64,000 nucleotides of DNA from Chryseobacterium lacus (lineage in GTDB: Bacteria; Bacteroidota; Bacteroidia; Flavobacteriales; Weeksellaceae): contig NZ_QPIE01000002.1 of NCBI RefSeq assembly GCF_003336205.1, forward strand, positions 1 to 64,000, written 5' to 3'. How positions within the stretch are numbered: position 1 is the stretch's first letter; every line of letters begins with the position of its first letter. This document shows positions 17,099-25,934 of this stretch, one piece after another. The translations under genes were made by a program, and so were the position numbers. Under the pieces are notes generated by a model. That model ran no database searches. It saw only the letters and a program-made list of their open reading frames with translations, and had not been told where the DNA came from.

Positions 17099-18211
17099 TT
17101 AAGCTTGATTTACCTGGAAATCATCTGGCATTGAAACAAATGTTCTTTCCAAAGGAATAGAGAATTTCTCACCGGGGATTCCCGTAATGCAGTAATAGTG
17201 GGCAAGAGGTTCCCCAATCTGATCTCGTATTTTTTTGTTGAGCCTCGATTTGTTATAGGAGAAATTGCCATCAATATTATCTACCAATTTTTGAATATTT
17301 TCCCGTGCGGTTCTTATTTTCATCAACTGATATAAGGAAAAAATTTCCATCTCATATTCATCTAATTCAGCAAGACGTATCCCTTCCGGATGTGAAAGAA
17401 AGAAAACCCAAATCGTTTTCTCTAAGGGTGTTAAACGAAGTTCCAATTCTCCAATCTGAATTTTTCCTTTGTCAGTAATGGTCAGTTTTTTAGGCTTTGC
17501 ATTTCTGGATAAACCTTGCGAGAATTTTAACTGCGACCTGATTTTCTCAAAAATGGCAAGCGACCGCATAATTATTCCGGAAGCAACGCCATTGTCATCC
17601 AAACGCTGAAGACAGGAAAGACACAGATCAGCGGTTCTTAATTTCAGGATAATCTGGCTTTTGTTTTCACAGAAATCGTTCATGCATCCAATAGAATCCA
17701 TATGAAAATTAACTTCCATATTCTCAGAGAGATCAAATTTCATCAAGATTCTCAGGAGATTGGCCACCACTTCATATGCAACCGGAAAACACTCTGAAGC
17801 CTTCAGGAAAACATCCCAGTCTGAAGATTGAACAAAAGCATTTTTTTTTCCACCAGTATCGAACATACTGAAGTAATTCATCGAATTTCTGCGGTTGGTA
17901 ATCAGAATTACAAAATCTTCCGGAGAGAATTCCTCAGACATTCGCGCTTGCTCACAAAGAAAAAACAACTCCCGCCAACTTAACGGATAACCAAGTGCTT
18001 CCCGATAAGGCTGAATCTTATCCTCAGATGCTAATAAAAATCTGAAATCAGAACGATAGTGTTGCTGATTTACCTGCTGGAGTTGCACGGCTTTCCATTT
18101 CACGTCCCTCACGCCAAACACTATAGGTCCTGAAACACTTTTCAGAATTTCCTCTACTTCATCTATTAGCTGAGGATGAACATCAGGGGTGTAAATAAGA
18201 TGAACTTTCAA
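17099..18211 (-). CDS. Archaemetzincin-like protein without the zinc protease motif, C-terminal winged-helix-like region
   Basis: 370 residues; I do not know a named family with certainty. The first 200 residues have the layout of an archaemetzincin-type domain: a beta-strand start, VILITNRRN, a helix with YEVVA where proteases have HExxH (Glu147 kept, both His lost), then Cys176, Cys181, Cys197 and Cys200 spaced as CxxxxC and CxxC, as in the structural zinc site of archaemetzincins. Residues about 250-310 (LTPLEKTIWVFFLSHPEGI) look like a winged helix. It is probably not an active metalloprotease. It neighbours a degenerate ADP-ribosylglycohydrolase on the same strand, 266 bp apart. Confidence 0.55.
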   Translation of the reverse strand: MKVHLIYTPDVHPQLIDEVEEILKSVSGPIVFGVRDVKWKAVQLQQVNQQHYRSDFRFLLASEDKIQPYREALGYPLSWRELFFLCEQARMSEEFSPEDFVILITNRRNSMNYFSMFDTGGKKNAFVQSSDWDVFLKASECFPVAYEVVANLLRILMKFDLSENMEVNFHMDSIGCMNDFCENKSQIILKLRTADLCLSCLQRLDDNGVASGIIMRSLAIFEKIRSQLKFSQGLSRNAKPKKLTITDKGKIQIGELELRLTPLEKTIWVFFLSHPEGIRLAELDEYEMEIFSLYQLMKIRTARENIQKLVDNIDGNFSYNKSRLNKKIRDQIGEPLAHYYCITGIPGEKFSIPLERTFVSMPDDFQVNQA

Positions 18212-18280
18212 GATAGATAAATGTTTTAGGGAATTGTCTACTGAATTTCAAGATTCTGTCGTGATGACCATGTTAATATC

Positions 18281-18296
18281 ATATATATATATATAT
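18281..18296. repeat. (AT)8 microsatellite
   Basis: Eight AT dinucleotides in the 266-bp AT-rich spacer between the metzincin-like gene and the ADP-ribosylglycohydrolase gene. Nothing else is visible in this spacer. Confidence 0.7.
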
Positions 18297-18477
18297 TGGA
18301 AGCCGGTATTTCAGATATAAATCCTTTTTGACTTACATCATTAACCGGGCAAATTATTTAATTAATTTGAAACATTTATAATAATTTTCATTACGCTTCA
18401 CAACAAAACTAACGAAATATTTATAATTTTCAACAAATTATAAACTCTGCTTTTTAAAAATAATTCTGTGCGTTTTA

Positions 18478-19266
18478 CTAATTCAATACAAACCGTTCCT
18501 GAAACTGCAGCGCAATTTCAACAAAGGACATCGGCAAGCGCATCAGGGTAAATTCCGCTATCTCCTGAGGCATCTCCTGATAATAGGCCATGGCAAAGGC
18601 TGCGGATAGCGAAGCTAAAGCTTCAGGACTGACCCCAATTTCAAGTGCATTTCGGATGGCGTGTTCATAAGAATCACTTTCCATAAATGCTTGGAAAGCC
18701 AGAGGCGCAATAAACTGAGCATGAAGCGGATGTCTGAAGCATTTTCTTAGTTTTTCAAGAGTCTGTGTATGACGGTATCCGGGAATGTATTGATCCAGCG
18801 TATTCTTGATATCGTTCTTTCTGTAACCACAGATACAAAGATAGAGAGCCGTTGTAATGAAACGGGACGCCTGAAGTGAACCTCCGTCGTTTTTTGTGGC
18901 ATCCAGCACCGTTTGGGAAATCTCCGGGAGGCTGCAAAAACTATTAGCTATATAAGGAATGGGGATAAATCGCAACAACACAGGTTTGCTGTATAGATTC
19001 ATTGCATAAGGATCTCCTCCAATCAGAAAATCTAAAAAAGGAGAAGTGAACTTTTTAGTGGCATAGGTGCCAAAATAGTGGCAAATACGCTTTATAACAC
19101 ATTTTTCAGTGAGCAGAGCATCTGCAAAAAGAGTCTCATCTGAAAATGTAGCGTCTGGATTTAAAAGATTTTCATCCCCTATTTCATACGGACGGTGCGC
19201 ATAGGAGGAACCCAATAAATCTCCAGCTATGCAACCCAATAAAATGTTTTTTCTAAAGTGCATCAT
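18478..19266 (-). CDS. ADP-ribosylglycohydrolase-like protein, metal sites degraded
   Basis: 262 residues. The N-terminus has the family opening GCIAGDLLGSSYAHRPYE (11-28). At 42-45 the normal TDDT metal motif is replaced by SDET. The C-terminal GGDTD-type metal site of active enzymes is not found; the equivalent region reads EIGVSPEALASLSAAFAMAY. Active members remove ADP-ribose from proteins or other substrates using two metal ions. Loss of several ligands suggests altered or lost catalysis. MMHF gives two adjacent possible starts. It is transcribed away from the tRNA-Ser and towards the metzincin-like gene. Confidence 0.7.
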   Translation of the reverse strand: MMHFRKNILLGCIAGDLLGSSYAHRPYEIGDENLLNPDATFSDETLFADALLTEKCVIKRICHYFGTYATKKFTSPFLDFLIGGDPYAMNLYSKPVLLRFIPIPYIANSFCSLPEISQTVLDATKNDGGSLQASRFITTALYLCICGYRKNDIKNTLDQYIPGYRHTQTLEKLRKCFRHPLHAQFIAPLAFQAFMESDSYEHAIRNALEIGVSPEALASLSAAFAMAYYQEMPQEIAEFTLMRLPMSFVEIALQFQERFVLN

Positions 19267-19383
19267 TATTTTTTTTTATCATAAATGCTTAAGCATCAAA
19301 TGTGCCTCTCTCAGTTTTTGCAAGGTTGCAGACAGCCGAGAGATTTCCTCTCCCAGCCTTCACGAAAATACCTCTAAAATATT

Positions 19384-19413
19384 TTGCATTATCCACGAAG
19401 AGTTTTATATTTG
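19384..19413 (+). promoter_or_regulatory. Promoter of tRNA-Ser
   Basis: TTG at 19384-19386 and TATATTTG at 19406-19413 with a 19-base spacer, an exact match to the Bacteroidota promoter consensus. The expected transcription start near 19420 is about 24 bases before the tRNA. Confidence 0.7.
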
Positions 19414-19443
19414 CACCACTGAAAACGGAACATCTGTTTTTTT

Positions 19444-19531
19444 GGAGAAATGGCAGAGTGGTCGATTGCGGCAGTCTTGAAAACTGTTGACTGTAACAGG
19501 TCCGGGGGTTCGAATCCCTCTTTCTCCGCCA
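19444..19531 (+). tRNA. tRNA-Ser (anticodon TGA), CCA encoded
   Basis: Acceptor stem ggagaaa (19444-19450) pairs with tttctcc (19521-19527). The discriminator is G, and CCA is encoded at 19529-19531. The anticodon loop cttgaaa carries TGA. A long variable arm (ctgtaacaggtccggg region) and ggttcgaatccc as the T-arm give the class II shape of serine tRNAs. Confidence 0.95.
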
Positions 19532-19537
19532 CTTTTT

Positions 19538-19565
19538 AAAATCCCGCACACGCGGGATTTTTTTT
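19538..19565 (+). terminator. Terminator after tRNA-Ser
   Basis: Stem aaaatcccgc / gcgggattt with a four-base loop (19538-19561), followed by T-rich sequence. It lies between the tRNA and the methyltransferase start at 19579. Confidence 0.8.
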
Positions 19566-19578
19566 GTATTTTTGCCGC

Positions 19579-20784
19579 ATGGAATTGATTCACCGAAACT
19601 TACTGATAGGAATCCACGATGCCCTGCAGGAAACCTTTTTTGAGAAAAATAAATATGCAGATAAAGTCATCGAACGCCTGCTGAAAGCCCATAAAAAATG
19701 GGGTAGCCAAGACAGAGCTGTGGTTTCTGAAATATTTTACAACATCATCCGGTGGAAAAAACGCCTAGAATATTACATGGGCGAAGGGGTAAAACCCGGC
19801 AATATCTATAAACTCATCCTCGCCTACCTGCTGTGGAGCAAAACAAAATATAAAAAATTTGAAGAATTCGACGGGATCAAAACGGCTGATATTCTGAAAA
19901 AATTAGAGAAAACATCCTTCCCTTCCAAGGCCATTCAGCATTCTGTACCGGAATGGCTGGCAGAGACCATGGAAAAAGAACTGGGCTCGGACTGGGAGAA
20001 AGAAATGATTGCCCTAAACGAACAGGCTCCCACAGTACTTCGGGCGAATACATTGAAAACCTCTGTTCACGAGCTAGTCAATGAACTGCGCGAAGAACAG
20101 GTGGAAAGTTTCCCTCTGAAAAAATATCCTGACGCTGTACAACTGGAAGAGAAAAAAAATGTGTTTCTGACTTCAGCTTTCAAGGACGGACTTTTTGAAG
20201 TTCAGGATGCCAGTTCCCAGAAAATAGGGGAAATGCTGGATGTACAGGACGGAATGCGCGTGGTGGATGCCTGTGCAGGAGCCGGAGGAAAGACACTTCA
20301 TCTGGCTGCATTAATGAAAAATAAGGGACAGATCATTGCGCTGGACATCTACAATTGGAAACTGGCCGAGCTGAAGCGCCGGGCCAAAAGAGCCGGAGCA
20401 CACAATATTGAAACCCGCGTTATAGAAGACAATAAAGTCATCAAAAGGCTGCACGGCAAAGCCGATCGTGTGTTGATAGATGCACCTTGTTCCGGGCTGG
20501 GTGTTCTGAAAAGAAATCCGGACAGCAAATGGAAAATCGATCAGGATTTCATCGACAGAATAAAAAATGAGCAGCAGCAGATTCTTCAGGATTATTCAAA
20601 AATGCTGAAAATAGGAGGCAAAATGGTATACGCCACCTGCTCCGTGCTTCCTTCAGAAAATAATGAACAGGTAGCCTCATTTCTGAAAAACAATCCGGAA
20701 TACACCCTTATCCGTGAAGAAAACATCATGCCCAGCGAAGGCTACGACGGGTTTTACATGGCTTTGATACAACGAATGGAATAG
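19579..20784 (+). CDS. RsmB/NOP-family rRNA (cytosine-5) methyltransferase
   Basis: 401 residues from the ATG at 19579 (MELIHRNLLIG); a frame five codons longer begins in the terminator and is not preferred. The N-terminal NusB-like helical region (1 to about 150) precedes the Rossmann methyltransferase domain. SAM-binding motif VVDACAGAGGKTLHLA is present, as are the two catalytic-site Cys of m5C RNA methyltransferases: the motif IV Cys in DAPCSGLG and the motif VI Cys in YATCSVLP. It probably methylates a cytosine of 16S rRNA. Single gene. Confidence 0.88.
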   Translation: MELIHRNLLIGIHDALQETFFEKNKYADKVIERLLKAHKKWGSQDRAVVSEIFYNIIRWKKRLEYYMGEGVKPGNIYKLILAYLLWSKTKYKKFEEFDGIKTADILKKLEKTSFPSKAIQHSVPEWLAETMEKELGSDWEKEMIALNEQAPTVLRANTLKTSVHELVNELREEQVESFPLKKYPDAVQLEEKKNVFLTSAFKDGLFEVQDASSQKIGEMLDVQDGMRVVDACAGAGGKTLHLAALMKNKGQIIALDIYNWKLAELKRRAKRAGAHNIETRVIEDNKVIKRLHGKADRVLIDAPCSGLGVLKRNPDSKWKIDQDFIDRIKNEQQQILQDYSKMLKIGGKMVYATCSVLPSENNEQVASFLKNNPEYTLIREENIMPSEGYDGFYMALIQRME

Positions 20785-20925
20785 CGAGTGGCTGATTTAA
20801 TGTTGTAATTACAAAACAAAAGAAGAATCTTATAGGCTTAAACATATTTTCTTTCAGGAGACCCGTCTCAATGAATAATAATTTCAATTTTAACATTTCG
20901 CTTTTAAAAATATCCAATAAATAAC

Positions 20926-20933
20926 TATATTTG
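20926..20933 (+). promoter_or_regulatory. Probable -7 promoter element
   Basis: TATATTTG, a perfect TAnnTTTG, 26 bases before the secreted-protein start at 20959. At the -33 position TTT replaces TTG. Confidence 0.45.
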
Positions 20934-20958
20934 AACAATGATAAAATATTCATAAAAG

Positions 20959-21777
20959 ATGAAAAGAAACCTATCTCTACTTATTGCTGTACTATTCGCC
21001 TTTAATTTTTCTTTTGCACAGAAGAATAAGTTTGAAAATGTAATGAATTCCAGAAAACTGGGTGTTTCTTATAAAAATGTAAAATCTAAGGATAAAGAAG
21101 ATTTCTATCAGCAATATTACTGGCTCACTAAAATGGAACAACTGAAAGCGTATCCGCATCTGGATGGCATCAAGCCGAAGGTGCTGTATTCTTTTGTGAA
21201 AGAAATTACGCCACAGATTCCTACCAAAAACTTATCTGAAGAAAATAAAAAATTCAGAGCTGAAGCCGAATTGTCACTGGATCAGTACCTTAAAAACAAA
21301 GACTGGAGTAATCCTATCATGGCTCTCAACCTGGAAACCTATGTGGATCCTCAGAATGAAAAGTATTTCGACGTCATCAAACCGGAAAGAATAGTCACCC
21401 TGCTGCCAAAGAAGCTTTATTCTTTCACATCTGAAAATGTGAAAACTGCGGAACAGAAAATCTATTACTTGTGGATTAATGAAAGAGACCATAAAATTGT
21501 AAGCATTATTCCGGACGAAAAAAAGAATCCTGATTTCTACAGACTGCTTCACGAGATTTTGCCGGAATACAAGTTCCCGAATTATGTGCCCGAAGAGGCC
21601 AGAATGGGCGACAGAAAAGTGAAGAGTGATGCCGATTATATTTATATCCGAGCATTTCAGATAGGTTCCGATAATATTGAATACAAAACCTTAGATTTCG
21701 AAAACTTCATCTTTGTGAGGTACAAAAAAGACGGCGGTCCGTGGACGGACGTGGAACACCGACCAAGAAAATATTAA
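20959..21777 (+). CDS. Secreted protein of unknown function
   Basis: 272 residues with a clear signal peptide (MKRNLSLLIAVLFAFNFSFAQ). The mature part is hydrophilic, rich in Lys, Glu and Tyr, with no transmembrane segment, lipobox or sorting domain, so it should stay in the periplasm. I recognise no conserved catalytic motif and considered but could not support a gliding-motility assignment. It has its own promoter-like element and a terminator directly after the stop, so it is a single-gene unit. Confidence 0.6.
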   Translation: MKRNLSLLIAVLFAFNFSFAQKNKFENVMNSRKLGVSYKNVKSKDKEDFYQQYYWLTKMEQLKAYPHLDGIKPKVLYSFVKEITPQIPTKNLSEENKKFRAEAELSLDQYLKNKDWSNPIMALNLETYVDPQNEKYFDVIKPERIVTLLPKKLYSFTSENVKTAEQKIYYLWINERDHKIVSIIPDEKKNPDFYRLLHEILPEYKFPNYVPEEARMGDRKVKSDADYIYIRAFQIGSDNIEYKTLDFENFIFVRYKKDGGPWTDVEHRPRKY

Positions 21778-21781
21778 TTTC

Positions 21782-21807
21782 AAAACCTGCTTCTGGCAGG
21801 TTTTTTT
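21782..21807 (+). terminator. Terminator of the secreted-protein gene
   Basis: Short hairpin cctgc ttctg gcagg (21786-21800) flanked by A and followed by seven T. Confidence 0.75.
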
Positions 21808-21843
21808 CTGCTTATTAATATCTCTTTATTTTCCGTTCATGAA

Positions 21844-23250
21844 ATGCGTACAGATACAAATCAGATAAACGACAAAATCAAAAAAATTCTTCCGATCATC
21901 ATGGCAACATCTATTTTCATGCAGATGTTGGATTCCACGATTCTGAATACCGCTCTACCATCTATTGCAGAAAGCCTGAACGAATCTCCGCTAAACATGC
22001 AGAACGCCATCATAAGCTATGTACTCACCTTGGCTCTGTTCATGCCGGCCAGCGGATTTTTGGCGGACAAATTCGGAACCAGAAAAACTTTCATTCTTTC
22101 GCTGGTACTTTTCAGTCTGGGTTCCGTGTTCTGCTCCCTTTCACAGGATCTTACACAACTGGTCGTTTCCAGAGTCATTCAGGGACTTGGCGGTGCGCTG
22201 ATGACACCAGTAGGCAAACTGGCCATGATCAAAACCTATAAAAAAAATGAATTGGTAAAAGCCCTGAACTACGCTATTATTCCTGCTCTTATCGGGCCTG
22301 TTCTCGGGCCTTTGTTGGGCGGTTATCTCGTAGATTACCTGTCCTGGCATTGGATTTTTATCATCAATATTCCTTTTGGAATTGCCGGAATTATTTTGGG
22401 AATGAAATACATGCCGGACTACCATTCGGGAGAAACACATTTTGATCTTAAAGGATTTCTCATTTTCGCCGCAGCATCGCTTCTGCTTTCGGTTTCCCTC
22501 GAATTGTTTGGTAATACGCAGAACATCACTCCTATTCTGATGATTTTTATTCTGGGTTTCCTACTATTTTATTTTTATTACCGTCATGCTAAAAAAGCGA
22601 CCAACCCCTTGTTTCCGCTGAATCTTTTTCAGGTGCGCACTTTCCGGGTAGGCATTGTGGGAAATATGGTGACCCGTCTTGGCATCAGTTCCGTTCCACT
22701 CCTGTTACCGTTGATGATACAGATAGCCTACGGTGGATCTGCTGTTATTTCAGGGTGGATTGTCGCACCGATGGCTTTAACGGCCATGTTTGGAAAGAAT
22801 TATGTGATCCAGATTCTGAACAGATTTGGTTATCGGAAAACCTTGTATTACAACACTATTATTTTGGGCATACTCATTATATTCCTGGCCGTACCTGGAA
22901 TTGCGGATTCTCTCTATTGGTTTGTGCCTATTATCGCATTAATGGGATTTTTCAATTCTATTCAGTTTACGTCTATGAACACTATTTCCATTGCAGACCT
23001 GAGAAGTTTCCATACCAGCAGCGGCAACTCTCTTTTATCCGTCAATCAGCAGCTTGCGGTAGGATTCGGAATTTCGCTAGGTTTATTAATTCTTAACATC
23101 TTCGAAACACAGACCAATCTGATCTCCGGTGAAATCCACAATGCCTTCCGATATACTTTTCTCACCATCGGATTGCTGACGATATTGTCCAGTAATGTAT
23201 TTAAAAGGCTTCATTTCGCTGACGGAAATAATATGAAAACTGTAGAGTAA
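21844..23250 (+). CDS. DHA2-family MFS multidrug efflux transporter
   Basis: 468 residues with about 14 hydrophobic segments, the number expected for the DHA2 (EmrB/QacA) drug:proton antiporter group. Signature motifs are DSTILNTALPSIA in the first membrane helix, GFLADKFGTRKTF (motif A) in the first cytoplasmic loop, and IGPVLGPLLGGYL (antiporter motif C). It probably expels lipophilic drugs using the proton gradient; the substrate is unknown. No adaptor (EmrA-like) or outer-membrane gene is next to it, and it is followed by catalase 131 bp downstream. Confidence 0.88.
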   Translation: MRTDTNQINDKIKKILPIIMATSIFMQMLDSTILNTALPSIAESLNESPLNMQNAIISYVLTLALFMPASGFLADKFGTRKTFILSLVLFSLGSVFCSLSQDLTQLVVSRVIQGLGGALMTPVGKLAMIKTYKKNELVKALNYAIIPALIGPVLGPLLGGYLVDYLSWHWIFIINIPFGIAGIILGMKYMPDYHSGETHFDLKGFLIFAAASLLLSVSLELFGNTQNITPILMIFILGFLLFYFYYRHAKKATNPLFPLNLFQVRTFRVGIVGNMVTRLGISSVPLLLPLMIQIAYGGSAVISGWIVAPMALTAMFGKNYVIQILNRFGYRKTLYYNTIILGILIIFLAVPGIADSLYWFVPIIALMGFFNSIQFTSMNTISIADLRSFHTSSGNSLLSVNQQLAVGFGISLGLLILNIFETQTNLISGEIHNAFRYTFLTIGLLTILSSNVFKRLHFADGNNMKTVE

Positions 23251-23381
23251 ACCATACGCCGGTAACTAATTTTTCATAACTTTATACGTAATATAGCACT
23301 GCTGTTATTCTTAATATCTATAACAGTTTAGTTCCTATTAGCAAAAATCTGAATAATTTAGCTTCACCAATTTAACAAAAT

Positions 23382-24896
23382 ATGACTATGGACAAGAAAA
23401 AACTGACACGGCAAACCGGTGCTCCTGTACCTGACAATCAAAATGCAATGACCGCTGGACCGCGAGGCCCCTTGTTGATGCAGGATTTTTGGTTTCTGGA
23501 AAAAATGGCTAACTTCGACAGAGAGGTTATCCCAGAAAGAAGAATGCACGCCAAAGGTTCCGGTGCTTTTGGGACGTTTACCGTTACCCACGACATTACC
23601 CCTTTCACGAAAGCCCATATCTTCAGTGAAATCGGGAAAAAGACAGAAATGTTTGCCCGTTTCTCTACAGTTGCTGGCGAAAGAGGGGCTGCCGACGCTG
23701 AGCGTGATATCAGGGGTTTTGCTCTGAAATTTTATACTGATGAAGGCATCTGGGATCTGGTAGGAAACAATACTCCCGTTTTCTTCTTCCGAGATCCCAT
23801 GAAATTTCCAGACTTAAATCACGCTGTAAAACGTGATCCCAAAACCAATATGAGAAGTGCCAACAACAATTGGGATTTCTGGACTTTGTTGCCCGAAGCA
23901 TTACATCAAGTCACCATTGTGATGAGCGACCGCGGAATTCCAAACGGATACCGGCACATGCACGGTTTCGGAAGTCATACCTACAGTTTTATAAACACGG
24001 ATAACGTGCGGCATTGGGTGAAGTTTCATTTCCGCACACAACAGGGAATAGAAAACCTGAGCAACGAAGAGGCAGCTTCTATTATCGGACACGACAGAGA
24101 ATCTGCACAGCGAGACCTTTTCGACGCCATTGAAAGAGGCGATTTCCCAAAGTGGAAACTGTACGTTCAGATTATGACAGAAGAGCAGGCTAAAACGTAC
24201 CGCTTTCATCCTTTTGATCTTACCAAAGTCTGGTCGAAAAAGGACTTTCCGCTGATTCCGGTGGGGGAATTTGAACTGAACAAAAACCCTGAAAATTACC
24301 ATGCTGATGTGGAACAAGCAGCTTTTAATCCCACCAATATTGTTCCCGGCATCGGCTTCTCGCCGGATAAGATGCTTCAGGGTCGTCTTTTTTCCTATGG
24401 TGATGCTCAGCGTTACCGTTTGGGCGTGAATCATTTCCAGATTCCCGTAAACAAGCCGAGATGTCCGTATCATGCGTTCCACAGGGATGGTGCGATGCGC
24501 GTCGATGGAAATTATGGCGATACCTTACATTATAATCCGAACAGTTACGGAGAATGGCAGGAACAGCCGGAAACAAAAGAACCGCCCTTGGAACTGGAAG
24601 GAACTGCGTATGCACATAATTTCCGTGATGATGACGAAGATTATTATACCCAGCCGGGCGATCTTTTCAGAATCATAAAAGCCGACGGCAAAGCGGAAAT
24701 TCTTTTCAGCAATACCGCAGCGGAAGTGGGTGCGGCAGAAAAATTCATCCAAATCCGGCATATCAGAAACTGCTACAAGGCAGATGCTGAATATGGCGAA
24801 GGTTTGGCGAGAGCACTCGGGATGACGATGGAAGAAGTGAAAAGTTTTGATATGAGTCCGTACGACAGATGGGCACCGAAACCGACTCACGGTTAA
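23382..24896 (+). CDS. Catalase (haem, clade 3-like)
   Basis: 504 residues, the size of small-subunit catalases. Catalytic His56 ([12 protein letters not shown]), catalytic Asn129 (VGNNTPVFF) and haem-ligand Tyr339 ([14 protein letters not shown]) are all present. It decomposes hydrogen peroxide in the cytoplasm. The start is ambiguous between the first Met and Met3 (MTMDKKK). No OxyR site could be recognised upstream. A terminator follows. Confidence 0.95.
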   Translation: MTMDKKKLTRQTGAPVPDNQNAMTAGPRGPLLMQDFWFLEKMANFDREVIPERRMHAKGSGAFGTFTVTHDITPFTKAHIFSEIGKKTEMFARFSTVAGERGAADAERDIRGFALKFYTDEGIWDLVGNNTPVFFFRDPMKFPDLNHAVKRDPKTNMRSANNNWDFWTLLPEALHQVTIVMSDRGIPNGYRHMHGFGSHTYSFINTDNVRHWVKFHFRTQQGIENLSNEEAASIIGHDRESAQRDLFDAIERGDFPKWKLYVQIMTEEQAKTYRFHPFDLTKVWSKKDFPLIPVGEFELNKNPENYHADVEQAAFNPTNIVPGIGFSPDKMLQGRLFSYGDAQRYRLGVNHFQIPVNKPRCPYHAFHRDGAMRVDGNYGDTLHYNPNSYGEWQEQPETKEPPLELEGTAYAHNFRDDDEDYYTQPGDLFRIIKADGKAEILFSNTAAEVGAAEKFIQIRHIRNCYKADAEYGEGLARALGMTMEEVKSFDMSPYDRWAPKPTHG

Positions 24897-24920
24897 TTTA
24901 TTTCATTACTAATACATACA

Positions 24921-24946
24921 AAACCCCGGAATATTCGGGGTTTTTT
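24921..24946. terminator. Terminator between catalase and fmt
   Basis: Stem aaaccccg / cggggttt with a small loop and a T-run (24941-24946). It separates the two convergent genes and has T/A tracts on both sides. Confidence 0.78.
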
Positions 24947-24947
24947 G

Positions 24948-25904
24948 TTATGGTTCCGCAAGAATTCGGATGTGATCATACTTTTGAAATCCGTTGAGAA
25001 AATCTTTGATCAACATTCTTTTCTTTCCTTCCAGCTGTACTTCTTCGGGATAATAAATGCCATCCTGGGTATAAATCTTAAAAGTAGATTTGTCTACTTC
25101 CACAGTTGCCGGAGCATGTGAATGAGAAAAAAGCTCTTTTCTTCCGGAATAAATTTTAAGTTGCTTTTCCTCTTCCCCAATCTTCAAAGTGGTAAAAGCA
25201 CAGGGATAAGGAGACATACCGCGGATGAAATTATACACCCGATCCGTTTCCTGATCCCAGTTGATTTTGGTGTCTTCCTTAAATATTTTAAATGCGTTTT
25301 TAGGCTGCTCAACTTCGGGTTGTGGTTTCGGCGTCAGCGTATCTTCGGACAGTCCGTCAAGGGTTTTTACGACCAGAGCAGCACCTACTTCCATCATTCT
25401 ATCGTGAAGAGAACCGGCATTTTCATCAGGAAAAATAGAAACTTTTTCCTGAAGGAGGATATTTCCTTCGTCAATCTTTTCATTGATAAAAAAAGTAGTG
25501 AGTCCTGTAGTTTCTTCGCCGTTAATCACTGCATAATTAATAGGTGCAGCACCACGGTAATCCGGAAGCAAGGAAGCGTGAAGATTAAACGTTCCCAGCG
25601 CAGGAATTTCAAAAAGTACTTTGGGCATCATCCGAAAGGCTACGACGACGAACACGTCTGCATTCAGCGATTTCATCTGTTGCAGAAATTCCGGATCTCT
25701 TAATTTTTCAGGCTGAAAAACAGGCAATTGTTGTTGTTCCGCAAAAACTTTCACCGGCGACTGATGAATTTCCAGTCCTCTACCGCTTGCTCTGTCAGGC
25801 ACTGTAACCACGCCTGCGATCTTATGTGGGGAATTTTGAATCGCTTCCAAGGATGTTTTTGCAAATTCAGGAGTTCCGAAAAATACGATATTTAATGGCT
25901 TCAT
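24948..25904 (-). CDS. fmt: Methionyl-tRNA formyltransferase
   Basis: 318 residues. The N-terminal formyl-transferase domain opens with VFFGTPEFAKTSLEAI and has the active-site region FNLHASLLPDYRGAAPINYAVINGE (His of LHASLLP and the Asn, with the DEGNILLQ segment including the Asp). A C-terminal OB-fold tRNA-binding domain begins near residue 210. It formylates the initiator Met-tRNA using 10-formyl-tetrahydrofolate. Located 30 bp downstream of recQ on the same strand. Confidence 0.95.
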   Translation of the reverse strand: MKPLNIVFFGTPEFAKTSLEAIQNSPHKIAGVVTVPDRASGRGLEIHQSPVKVFAEQQQLPVFQPEKLRDPEFLQQMKSLNADVFVVVAFRMMPKVLFEIPALGTFNLHASLLPDYRGAAPINYAVINGEETTGLTTFFINEKIDEGNILLQEKVSIFPDENAGSLHDRMMEVGAALVVKTLDGLSEDTLTPKPQPEVEQPKNAFKIFKEDTKINWDQETDRVYNFIRGMSPYPCAFTTLKIGEEEKQLKIYSGRKELFSHSHAPATVEVDKSTFKIYTQDGIYYPEEVQLEGKKRMLIKDFLNGFQKYDHIRILAEP

Positions 25905-25934
25905 GATGCAAAGATAACATCATTTTAAGAATTT

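Noticed and set aside
19289-19593. Several short frames around tRNA-Ser
   Set aside because: They overlap the tRNA, promoter or terminator; the tRNA structure explains the sequence.
20959-21777. Assignment as gliding protein GldN
   Set aside because: Length and secretion fit loosely, but no GldN-specific motif could be recognised and no gldKLM genes are adjacent.
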